A stretch of 64,000 nucleotides of DNA, from contig NZ_JANFYN010000001.1 of NCBI RefSeq assembly GCF_024460475.1, forward strand, positions 47,326 to 111,325, in the 5' to 3' direction. This DNA is from Holdemanella sp. MSK.7.32 (GTDB lineage Bacteria > Bacillota_I > Bacilli_A > Erysipelotrichales > Erysipelotrichaceae). The translations under genes were made by a program, and so were the position numbers. Each line of letters begins with the position of its first letter. The stretch's first letter is position 1. Positions 49,762-57,648 of the stretch are shown one piece after another. The notes under the pieces are model-generated. The model had not been told where the DNA came from and did not search any database. It worked only from the letters and a program-made list of their open reading frames with translations.

Positions 49762-51030
49762 TACGTGAACGTATCCAATTAATGCCTTGTCACAAGAAAC
49801 GCTTGCTACAACAGTCTGGCTTCCGTACCATCCACCATGAACTGCTTGTCCGTTTCCAATGTAAATAGCGACATGTCCTGAATAAACAATAATGTCACCT
49901 GCAACTGGACTTGATGTAATTGTACCAAGACTCAAATAATCTTCTGGCCAACCGTGGAAATTAATTCCTACAGCTCTCAAAGCGTTTGTTACTAACATTG
50001 TACAATCTTGTGTAGCTCCTACTTGTGCTAATGCAGCAGCAGCGATTGCTGAACTGTTCACACTTGGGGTTGGGGCTACATAATTATTAGCTGGAGCACT
50101 AGGAGTCGATGTCTGTGCTGGCGCTTGTGTTGTAGTTGTTGTACTTTGAGCTGGAGCACTTTGAGTAGTTGTTTGTGCTGGAGCGCTTTGAGTAGTTGTT
50201 TGTGCTGGATCCTGAGTCTGAGATTGAGTCGTTGTATCTTGAGTTGGAGTTGTTTCCTCAGAAGGGGTTACTTCAGTCGCAACACCATTTTCATCAATCT
50301 TATATCCATCTTTTTCGGCATTTTTAATCAAATTACCATTTTCATCGAACGCATATTTAGTACCTTCGATTTCAACGATTTGATTCTTAGTTACTTCACC
50401 ATTTTCTGCATAATACAATTTTTGACCGTTGATCTCTTGCCATCCTGTACGGAAAGTACCGTCTTCTTGAGTGAAATATGTTTTTCCGTCTACATCAAAT
50501 TGACCTGTAGCCATCTTTCCATCTTCACCAAAGAAATACTTCTGGCCATCGATTTCCTGCCATCCTGTTACACAATTTCCATCGGCATCAAAATAATATT
50601 TTGAACCATTTTCTTCAACCCAGTTTGTTGAAGTTTTGTTTCCCTTTTCATCGTAGTATGATTTACCATCATTACTCCAACCATGAAGAAGGACACCTTC
50701 TTTTTGGAAATTATACTCACTACCCTGAATAGTTACAGAACCTGTTGCAGCAGTTCCGTCTTGTTGGAAATAGTAAGTTTCATCTGAAACAGTCTGCCAT
50801 CCAAACTGCATTTCTCCATTATTATTAAAATAATAAAGTTCCTTATCGATTTTTGTTAAACCAGTAGCTGTCTGACGATTTGATTTTAAAACATAATAAC
50901 GATCTGCGCCTTCACCATGCCATCCTGGTTGAACTTCTTTAGCATACATTGTCGAAACAATGGGTCCAGAAGTCAATAGACATAGGCTTACGGCTAAAAT
51001 TTTACTGTGCTTTTCGATAAAATTCATCAT
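49756..51030 (-). CDS. Secreted CW-repeat protein with NlpC/P60 peptidase domain
   Basis: The 424-residue protein has a signal peptide (KHSKILAVSLCLLTSGPIVS), about ten choline-binding-like wall repeats (GWQEIDGQKYFFGEDGKMAT), a Thr/Gln/Pro/Ala linker of 80 residues and a C-terminal NlpC/P60-type domain with catalytic Cys in QDCTMLVTNALRAVG and His in SGHVAIYIGNG. It should bind the cell wall and cut peptidoglycan stem peptides. Two ATGs are adjacent at the start. The 200 bases upstream (51031-51234) are AT-rich and hold only its promoter region. Confidence 0.92.
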   Translation of the reverse strand: MMNFIEKHSKILAVSLCLLTSGPIVSTMYAKEVQPGWHGEGADRYYVLKSNRQTATGLTKIDKELYYFNNNGEMQFGWQTVSDETYYFQQDGTAATGSVTIQGSEYNFQKEGVLLHGWSNDGKSYYDEKGNKTSTNWVEENGSKYYFDADGNCVTGWQEIDGQKYFFGEDGKMATGQFDVDGKTYFTQEDGTFRTGWQEINGQKLYYAENGEVTKNQIVEIEGTKYAFDENGNLIKNAEKDGYKIDENGVATEVTPSEETTPTQDTTTQSQTQDPAQTTTQSAPAQTTTQSAPAQSTTTTTQAPAQTSTPSAPANNYVAPTPSVNSSAIAAAALAQVGATQDCTMLVTNALRAVGINFHGWPEDYLSLGTITSSPVAGDIIVYSGHVAIYIGNGQAVHGGWYGSQTVVASVSCDKALIGYVHVG

Positions 51031-51234
51031 ATCACCTCTTCGTTACAACACTTGCAGTTTAACAAGATTTAATTTTTGTTGCAAATTTTCGCAAAAAAAT
51101 CATTTGCATTTTTTAGTAATTAATTTCTTAAATATTTCTTAATAACCTTTATATAAAGCATCTCAATATAAATTGTGGTAAATTGTGTGATTTTGTAAAA
51201 AATTGTACATAATTTATAAAATGTATAACGTTGT

Positions 51235-51768
51235 CTACAAATTGTGAACAAATCTATCGTGTTCTAAGATTATTCGTACCAAGCCAAAAAGCCATTGAAG
51301 AATCACTATACCAACAAGGATCAAACCGCCTATTGAAAGCCATTTTAAACAATTTATTACCAAATATACACTTGCAGAATTCATACCTTTTACAATCCAA
51401 AGGGTACACCAAATGTATTTAAATACATTTAAAATCATAATAATTCGATATTTTTGAGCCAAAATCAACAATCCTACAATCCCCATTATGTCTATCAATT
51501 TTATACAACTAACAAGACCAGCCATGTTCAATGATGGATTTGAAATCACATAATATATAATACGAATCAAAACACTCGATTCATAATTGGATAGATGCGC
51601 CTGCAAATTGAACAAGCTTTCATAATCAGTTATAAAATATACTTTATAAAATAATAATAACTGCCAAATATTCTGCCACAACCAATACATTGTTATAAAT
51701 ATAATAAAAATAAAGATTCGCTTTTCAAACGAATCTACATAACGATCAATCAATCTTAAGATTTTCAA
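51235..51768 (-). CDS. Membrane protein, unknown
   Basis: A 177-residue protein if TTG 51768 (behind AGGGAGAGG) is used; ATG 51795 gives 186 residues but overlaps trmL by 50 bp without a ribosome-binding site. It has four predicted helices (IFIFIIFITMYWLW, LVSCIKLIDIMGIVGLLIL, IIMILNVFKYIWCTLWIV, WLSIGGLILVGIVILQWLF). No family is recognised. It ends the rdgB-trmL operon. Confidence 0.6.
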   Translation of the reverse strand: MKILRLIDRYVDSFEKRIFIFIIFITMYWLWQNIWQLLLFYKVYFITDYESLFNLQAHLSNYESSVLIRIIYYVISNPSLNMAGLVSCIKLIDIMGIVGLLILAQKYRIIMILNVFKYIWCTLWIVKGMNSASVYLVINCLKWLSIGGLILVGIVILQWLFGLVRIILEHDRFVHNL

Positions 51769-52267
51769 GCCAATCCTCTCCCTTAAGTTCTTCATGTGTA
51801 CTTAGTCCAGGATAATCAAGTTGGCGTAATACTTCATAAACGATAATGGCAGCACAATTGGACAAATTCAAACTTCTCGCATTTGCGACCATAGGCAAAC
51901 GCATACATGTATCTAAATGATGTTGAAGAATTTTTTTATCAACACCCGTACTTTCTTTTCCAAGAACCAAATAAACATCGCCTTCTTCTTTAGTAAAATC
52001 AAATTCACTAGGTGCTTTTTTACCATAACGAGTCATAAAATAATAGTGTTCACTTGGATTTTCAGCCACAAACGCATCCCAATTTTTATGAATGTGAATA
52101 TCCGCATCCTTAATATAATCCATTCCTGAACGACGCAAATGCTTTTCATCCAAAGAAAAACCCAGTGGTTCAATTAAATGTAAACGCGAACCCGTAGCCA
52201 TACAAGTTCGAATGATATTTCCTGTATTCTGAGGAATCTCAGGTTCATACAATACTACATGCAACAT
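51746..52267 (-). CDS. trmL: tRNA (cytidine/uridine-34-2'-O)-methyltransferase TrmL
   Basis: The 173-residue SpoU protein has LHVVLYEPEIPQNTGNIIRT, LHLIEPLGFSLDEKHLRRSG, LVLGKESTGV and MRLPMVANARSLNLSNCAAI, the TrmL/YibK motifs of the knotted SPOUT fold. It methylates the wobble ribose of leucine tRNAs. TTGGAGTAAATAAT precedes the start. It is 1 bp from rdgB. Confidence 0.95.
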   Translation of the reverse strand: MLHVVLYEPEIPQNTGNIIRTCMATGSRLHLIEPLGFSLDEKHLRRSGMDYIKDADIHIHKNWDAFVAENPSEHYYFMTRYGKKAPSEFDFTKEEGDVYLVLGKESTGVDKKILQHHLDTCMRLPMVANARSLNLSNCAAIIVYEVLRQLDYPGLSTHEELKGEDWLENLKID

Positions 52268-52268
52268 A

Positions 52269-52844
52269 TTATTTACTCCAATCCTTTAAAAATTTCTCAA
52301 GTGCAACCCCTCTATGAGATACACTATTTTTCTTTTCTTCACTCACATTGGCAAGTGTTGTATTAAATTCAGGATAATAGAAAATTGGATCATATCCAAA
52401 ACCATTTGTTCCAACCATTTCATCATGAATCAAACCTTCACACTCTCCACGATATACATGTTCTTTTCCATTTTCATCAATATAGGCAATGACACACACA
52501 TAACGAGCCGTACGCGTTTTTCCCTTTACCTGATCTATAATATATTGATTCTTGATATCATAGCTTGTGTCTTCCCCTAAAAAGCGAGCTGAATACACAC
52601 CTGGCTTCTTATCCATCGCATCTACTTCCAAACCAGAATCATCACTGATTACAGGTTCATGAAGTTCATTAAATAAAGTACGAGCTTTAATTAGCGCATT
52701 CTCTTCAAATGTTGTACCATCCTCTACAATATCAATCTTATGACCTAGATCTTTTAAGCATTTAACTTGGCAATCCTTCAACATCGTCTGAAACTCTTCG
52801 ACTTTATGAGCATTGCTCGTTGCTATCCAAATTGTTTTTTTCAT
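52269..52844 (-). CDS. rdgB: XTP/dITP pyrophosphatase (RdgB/HAM1)
   Basis: The 191-residue protein has the HAM1 signatures TIWIATSNAHKVEEF, DGTTFEENALIKART, VISDDSGLEVDAM, PGVYSARFLGED and GFGYDPIFYYPEF, with the C-terminal VSHRGVALEKF. It hydrolyses non-canonical purine nucleotides such as XTP and dITP. ATG 52844 follows GGTGATAAA; the longer frame has no site. It leads the rdgB-trmL-membrane protein operon. Confidence 0.96.
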   Translation of the reverse strand: MKKTIWIATSNAHKVEEFQTMLKDCQVKCLKDLGHKIDIVEDGTTFEENALIKARTLFNELHEPVISDDSGLEVDAMDKKPGVYSARFLGEDTSYDIKNQYIIDQVKGKTRTARYVCVIAYIDENGKEHVYRGECEGLIHDEMVGTNGFGYDPIFYYPEFNTTLANVSEEKKNSVSHRGVALEKFLKDWSK

Positions 52845-52936
52845 TTTATCACCGATATATATTATAGAAAGAAAAAATGGGGTTTTCAACAAGAGTTGTG
52901 CTAAAATAAAAGACGTTTTTGAAAGGATGATTAATT

Positions 52937-54076
52937 ATGAATAAGAAACAATGGATGCCACTTATCGGTATGACGATAGCCGCATTTATTTTTAACACGT
53001 CTGAGTTTATGCCCATCGGACTTTTGACAGATATTGCCCATACCTTTTCTATCACACAAACACAAGCCGGTATTATGATTACCATCTATTCCTGGGCTGT
53101 TATGTTACTTTCTTTACCATTAATGATTTTAGCTTCTAAATACAACTATAAGAAAATACTACTAGTTACACTTTTCTTATTTGGACTAGGACAAGCCATC
53201 AGTGCAACCTCAACGAACTTTCTCATATTAATTATAGGAAGATTAATTGTAGCTTGTGCTCACGCTATATTCTGGTCTATCGCAAGCGTCATAGCCGTAA
53301 GACTTGTTAATGAAGATAAACGTGAATTTGCGATGAGTATGATTGTGACAGGTACAAGCGTTGCCATGATTGCCGGTTTACCACTCGGAAGAATGATTGG
53401 TCTATGGATTGGATGGAGAATCACATTTCTAATTGTAGGTATCATCAGTATCGTTCTACTACTTTTTCAAATACACTACTTCCCTAATCTTGAAACAACT
53501 TCTGCCTTTTCTTTAAACAAATTACCCACACTATTAAGAAATAGACAACTGATCACCATTTATGATATTTCCCTATTATTTGCGAGTGCCTACTATACAG
53601 CCTATAGCTATATTGAACCCTTCTTATCGCAAGTCGCAAATTTATCCAATACAACAATTACACTCGTACTCTCCTTATTTGGTGTTGCCGGAATTGGTGG
53701 AAGTATTTTATTCTCTAATTTCTACAACAAGAATAGAAAAAGATTCATCTTAGCTTCACTATTCTCTCTTACACTTGTTTTATTCTTATTAAAACCAAGT
53801 GCAGCATCCATGATCACACTATTGTTGATATGTATTGTATGGGGTACAAGTTCTACTGCATTTAATGTGGCTTGCCAATCAGAAACAATGTTGGCAACCA
53901 ATGAAAATACAAATTCTGTTGCGATGTCGATTTTCTCAGGTATTTTTAATCTAGGTATTGGATTAGGATCTTTTATTGGAGGACAAACCATTAATCTTCT
54001 TAATATTCAATCCATTGGATACATTGCCGGTATTATCGCTATACTCAGCATAATCTTCTATATAAGACGCCGATAA
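52937..54076 (+). CDS. MFS efflux transporter (DHA1-like)
   Basis: The 379-residue protein has twelve predicted helices. It has the DHA1 features FNTSEFMPIGLLTDIAHTFS, the YNYKKILL loop 2-3 region, and GRLIVACAHAIFWSIASV, and looks like the SotB/YdhP sugar or drug efflux branch. GAAAGGATGATTAATT precedes the start. The substrate cannot be told from sequence. It is a single plus-strand gene upstream of the TGT gene. Confidence 0.87.
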   Translation: MNKKQWMPLIGMTIAAFIFNTSEFMPIGLLTDIAHTFSITQTQAGIMITIYSWAVMLLSLPLMILASKYNYKKILLVTLFLFGLGQAISATSTNFLILIIGRLIVACAHAIFWSIASVIAVRLVNEDKREFAMSMIVTGTSVAMIAGLPLGRMIGLWIGWRITFLIVGIISIVLLLFQIHYFPNLETTSAFSLNKLPTLLRNRQLITIYDISLLFASAYYTAYSYIEPFLSQVANLSNTTITLVLSLFGVAGIGGSILFSNFYNKNRKRFILASLFSLTLVLFLLKPSAASMITLLLICIVWGTSSTAFNVACQSETMLATNENTNSVAMSIFSGIFNLGIGLGSFIGGQTINLLNIQSIGYIAGIIAILSIIFYIRRR

Positions 54077-54108
54077 TATGTGATAAAATAAGTAAGTTGG
54101 AGGAATTT

Positions 54109-55320
54109 ATGGAATACAAGAACGACAATAAATTTTATTTTGAAATTGAAAAAAGAATTCCTGGTCATTTAGGAAGAGCCGGAATTATACATACACCTCA
54201 TGGAGACATTAAAACGCCGGCATTCATGTGTGTAGGAACACATGGTGAAGTTCGCTTTGTTTCTATGAAAGAATTAAAAAGTATTAATGCTCAAGCCATG
54301 TTGAGTAATGGATATCATTTACGAAACATTTCCCCAGAAATTGCTGAAAATGGAGGTTTATCCGCATGGTCAAAATGGAACGGTCCAACCTTAACGGATT
54401 CCGGTGGATTTCAAGTGATGTCTTTAGGTTCAGGATGTGGAAAAGTTGTCAGCATGAAACGTGAAGACAACATGAAAAATACCGAAGAAGAAAAACGTTT
54501 GGCCCACGTAACAGAATATGGCGTACACTTTCACGATCCATTTACAGGTCAAGAAGATTTTATTGGTCCAGAAGAAAGTATGCAAATTCAATGTCGCATT
54601 GGAGCCGACATTCATATGGCCTATGATGAATTAACTTCTTTAGCCGATACATACGAATATAACGTTGAATCCTTGGCAAGAACGGAGCGTTGGGCAAAGA
54701 GAAGTCTTGATGAACATAAGAAACATTGTGATGATTTAGGCTATCACCAATCTTTATATGGTGTCATTCAAGGTGGGCGTTGGGAAGATCTAAGAAGATC
54801 AACTTGTAAAAAGTACGCTCAGATGGATTTTGATGGCTACGGCTTAGGTGGTGCTTTCCTTAAAGAAACACTAGGTGATATCTTAACTTGGTGTAACGAA
54901 GAACTCCCTGAAAATAAACCAAGACACTTATTAGGGTTGTCTCATCCAGATGATATCTTGATTGGTACAGAAAATGGTGCTGACACATTCGATTGTGTAG
55001 CTCCTACAAGAGAGGCAAGACATGGAAGATTGTATACAATGCATGGCCCTATCAATCTATCAAAATATAGAGATAGCGATGAAATCATTGATGAAGGTTG
55101 TGATTGTCCTACATGTCAAAGTAGAATCACATTAGGTGAATTAAGAAGACTTTGGAAATCTCAAGACCGCACGGAATCCGCAAAATATTTCGAACTTGCT
55201 TCTATACATAATCTTCGTTTTATCATTCGTTTAACTGAACAAGCTCGACAAGCTATTTTAGATGGAACATTTAAAGAATTCAAAGAATCTTTTTTAAATT
55301 CATATTACGGGAACAAATAA
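54109..55320 (+). CDS. tgt: tRNA-guanine transglycosylase, divergent TGT
   Basis: The 403-residue protein has the TGT core: RAGIIHTPHGDIKTPAFM, DSGGFQVMSLG with the catalytic Asp, FDCVAPTREARHG with the nucleophile Asp, and a zinc site CDCPTCQ...H. The substrate loop that reads GGLAVGE in usual preQ1-specific bacterial enzymes is GGAFLKE here, and it is about 25 residues longer than typical. It may prefer another base, for example salvaged queuine. ATG 54109 is behind GGAGG; no other queuosine gene is nearby. Confidence 0.88.
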   Translation: MEYKNDNKFYFEIEKRIPGHLGRAGIIHTPHGDIKTPAFMCVGTHGEVRFVSMKELKSINAQAMLSNGYHLRNISPEIAENGGLSAWSKWNGPTLTDSGGFQVMSLGSGCGKVVSMKREDNMKNTEEEKRLAHVTEYGVHFHDPFTGQEDFIGPEESMQIQCRIGADIHMAYDELTSLADTYEYNVESLARTERWAKRSLDEHKKHCDDLGYHQSLYGVIQGGRWEDLRRSTCKKYAQMDFDGYGLGGAFLKETLGDILTWCNEELPENKPRHLLGLSHPDDILIGTENGADTFDCVAPTREARHGRLYTMHGPINLSKYRDSDEIIDEGCDCPTCQSRITLGELRRLWKSQDRTESAKYFELASIHNLRFIIRLTEQARQAILDGTFKEFKESFLNSYYGNK

Positions 55321-55334
55321 TTGTTCCTTTTTTT
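55309..55334 (+). terminator. Terminator overlapping the TGT stop codon
   Basis: GGAACAA-ATAA-TTGTTCC followed by seven T; the gene's last codons and stop lie in the stem and loop. Confidence 0.88.
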
Positions 55335-55366
55335 CATAAGAAAAAAGAGAAATCAAACGATTCCTC

Positions 55367-56467
55367 TTAAATAAAGTCTTGGCAAGATACCAATAAATCA
55401 ATTTTCTTCCATTGTGTTTCTTCGTCAATGCAGTTACCTTCTTCAACAGAGGCAAATCCACATTGTGGAGAAAGTGCAATATTATCACCGACTACAGCTT
55501 TAGCTTGTTCATAACGTGCCTTAATCGCATCATGCTCTTCTAATTCTGGACGCTTTGTAGAAATCAAACCAGCCACAAATGTACGGCCAGTACCTTTTAA
55601 AACAGCCCAAGGATCAAATGTTCCGCTACGAGCATCATCATATTCTACAAAATATCCATCGTATGGAATGCTCGCAACAGACTTGGCAATCGTATCATAG
55701 AATCCGTGGAACAATGGATTTCCTTTGAAGTTTCCTTTACAGAAGTGTGTCGCAATCTGCATATCTTCTGGACGATTTTCTAAAGCCTTAGTACTAACAC
55801 GCACAAACCAATCTAATACTTGTGCCTTTGTATATCCCAATCCTTCTACTTTTGATACAAATGTATCATCAATCATATAGGTCCATGAAGTATCATCAAT
55901 TTGAATATAGCGACATCCATGATTGTAGAAATCACGAATGGCTGCTTGATATGCCAATCCAATATCTTCAATGACTGCTTCAATATCTGTTCCATAGTAT
56001 GGCGTATCTTTGATACCTAACTGTAAAAAATGATCAATCAAAATCATGTTTGGCCCAGAAATACACTTCTTGGCTTCTACACCATATTTACTTGCCTCAT
56101 TCTTCAAAAAATCCCATGCGTACATTTCTTTATGTGCCTTATTTGGATCATAAGAAATCTTACCTTCAATCATACCTAATTCAATATGATTGTTTCTTCC
56201 ATTAATAAATTTATCCAAATGTTTTGTCGTAAAACCATCAAATTCTTTTAACCAATCTAAATGCCACCAGCGACGACGGAATTCTCCATCTGTCACAAAC
56301 TTCAATCCATGTTGTACTTCCTTCGCAACTAATTTTGCGATTTGTTCATCCTCTACATCACGCAATTGTTCATATGTGATTTCATTATTATTAAATTTAG
56401 CACGGGCCTCTTTAATTTCCTGTGGTCTTAAAAAAGATCCCACAATATCGTATTTAATATTCAACAT
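55367..56467 (-). CDS. MetE-C-like cobalamin-independent methionine synthase II family protein
   Basis: The 366-residue TIM-barrel protein corresponds to the C-terminal half of MetE: YDIVGSFLRPQEIKEAR, FVTDGEFRRRWWHLDWL, IQIDDTSWTYM, zinc ligands in ATHFCKGN (His, Cys) and SPQCGFASVEEG (Cys). Short forms like Bacillus YxjG/YxjH use methyl donors other than folate polyglutamate or serve methionine recycling; the donor here is not evident. TTGGAGGAAATTTACT precedes the start. Confidence 0.88.
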   Translation of the reverse strand: MLNIKYDIVGSFLRPQEIKEARAKFNNNEITYEQLRDVEDEQIAKLVAKEVQHGLKFVTDGEFRRRWWHLDWLKEFDGFTTKHLDKFINGRNNHIELGMIEGKISYDPNKAHKEMYAWDFLKNEASKYGVEAKKCISGPNMILIDHFLQLGIKDTPYYGTDIEAVIEDIGLAYQAAIRDFYNHGCRYIQIDDTSWTYMIDDTFVSKVEGLGYTKAQVLDWFVRVSTKALENRPEDMQIATHFCKGNFKGNPLFHGFYDTIAKSVASIPYDGYFVEYDDARSGTFDPWAVLKGTGRTFVAGLISTKRPELEEHDAIKARYEQAKAVVGDNIALSPQCGFASVEEGNCIDEETQWKKIDLLVSCQDFI

Positions 56468-56571
56468 TAGTAAATTTCCTCCAACGTCATCATTTTATCA
56501 TTTCTAGTTAATTATTGATAATATTTAATAATATGCATCCGTTATAACTTTTATCTATAATAGAAAATTAA

Positions 56572-56586
56572 AGAATGTGATAAAAT
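56572..56586 (+). promoter_or_regulatory. Extended -10 promoter of the uridine-kinase-like gene
   Basis: TGATAAAAT (TGn plus TAAAAT) ends seven bases before the ATG at 56594, leaving almost no 5' untranslated region and no ribosome-binding site. Confidence 0.55.
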
Positions 56587-56593
56587 AATTTCT

Positions 56594-57628
56594 ATGAACA
56601 CAAAATCATATATACTCAACCAATTTCAAACATACCCACAACTAGAACTACAGGATTTAATGAAATTTTTATACCAAAGCAGTTTTGGGTGTGAACACTT
56701 ACTTTCAAATCCTGACACAGTTAAAAAACGGATCCAACAAGAACTCGATGCAAAACTGGATACATGTAATTCCATCGAATATCTAGATGGGGATTATGTT
56801 CGTCTTCATTTAAATTATGGATTGAGCGTAAATACACTGAGTACTTTATTTATTTTATCAAGTCAACAAGAAAAAAACGGCAAAGAACAGCTCGAAGAAA
56901 AGCTTCAAATCCTTATCGATATGATTTCCAATAAGGAACTTCCATTTTCTTTAAACAACGCTAAGCTAACTCTTTTAAAATGGAAAGAAGATGGATATCC
57001 TGCCATTCATCATTCCAATACATTCAATGAATTGTACCATCCATCTTATCGCTTAATACATAAAAAGTACGTTCCCTTCTTAAAACTATTTAAAGATATC
57101 GACAACAAGCAACCTTCTATTATTTCAATCGACGGGCGTTGTGCTTCGGGTAAGACTACACTTTCAAATCTTTTAAAACAAATATATGACTGTAACGTAT
57201 TTAAAATGGATGACTTTTTCTTACAACCCCATCAAAGGACAAAGGAAAGGCTTGAAAGTCCAGGAGAAAATGTAGATCATGAGCGATTTGAACAAGAGGT
57301 CTTGATTCCATTATCCAAACATGAAGATATAAAGCTGCGTAAATTCAATTGTTCAACTTTGTCAATACAATCTGCTCAATTAATTCCATATAAATCATTT
57401 AATGTCATTGAAGGTTCTTATTCGATGCACTCAGATCTTCAAAGATATTATTCGTATTCTGTTTTCTTAACCGTGAGTAAAGAAGAACAACTTTCAAGAC
57501 TTGAAAAAAGGAACCCAAATATGTTGAACAATTTTATTCAACGATGGATTCCTTTAGAAGAACTTTATTTTAAGACTTTTTCAATCCAAGACATATGTGA
57601 TATAAAAATAGATACATCAAAGGCCTGA
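56594..57628 (+). CDS. Uridine kinase-like P-loop protein with N-terminal extra domain
   Basis: The 344-residue protein has an N-terminal domain of about 170 residues (LQDLMKFLYQSSFGCEHLLS, LHLNYGLSVNTLSTLFIL) that I do not recognise, then a uridine kinase/P-loop kinase domain: ISIDGRCASGKTTLSNLLKQ (Walker A), VFKMDDFFLQPHQRT and NVIEGSYSMH. It probably phosphorylates a nucleoside or a small metabolite. It appears leaderless. A terminator overlaps its stop codon. Confidence 0.8.
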   Translation: MNTKSYILNQFQTYPQLELQDLMKFLYQSSFGCEHLLSNPDTVKKRIQQELDAKLDTCNSIEYLDGDYVRLHLNYGLSVNTLSTLFILSSQQEKNGKEQLEEKLQILIDMISNKELPFSLNNAKLTLLKWKEDGYPAIHHSNTFNELYHPSYRLIHKKYVPFLKLFKDIDNKQPSIISIDGRCASGKTTLSNLLKQIYDCNVFKMDDFFLQPHQRTKERLESPGENVDHERFEQEVLIPLSKHEDIKLRKFNCSTLSIQSAQLIPYKSFNVIEGSYSMHSDLQRYYSYSVFLTVSKEEQLSRLEKRNPNMLNNFIQRWIPLEELYFKTFSIQDICDIKIDTSKA

Positions 57629-57645
57629 ATCATCAGGCCTTATTT
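57619..57645 (+). terminator. Terminator overlapping the uridine-kinase-like stop codon
   Basis: AAGGCCTGA-ATCA-TCAGGCCTT, with ATTTACATT after it. The stop codon is in the stem. Confidence 0.7.
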
Positions 57646-57648
57646 ACA

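Noticed and set aside
50125..50604. Plus-strand open frame of 159 codons, Cys/Ser rich
   Set aside because: It is the antisense of the Thr/Gln/Pro linker and wall repeats of the NlpC/P60 gene; the composition mirrors that repeat.
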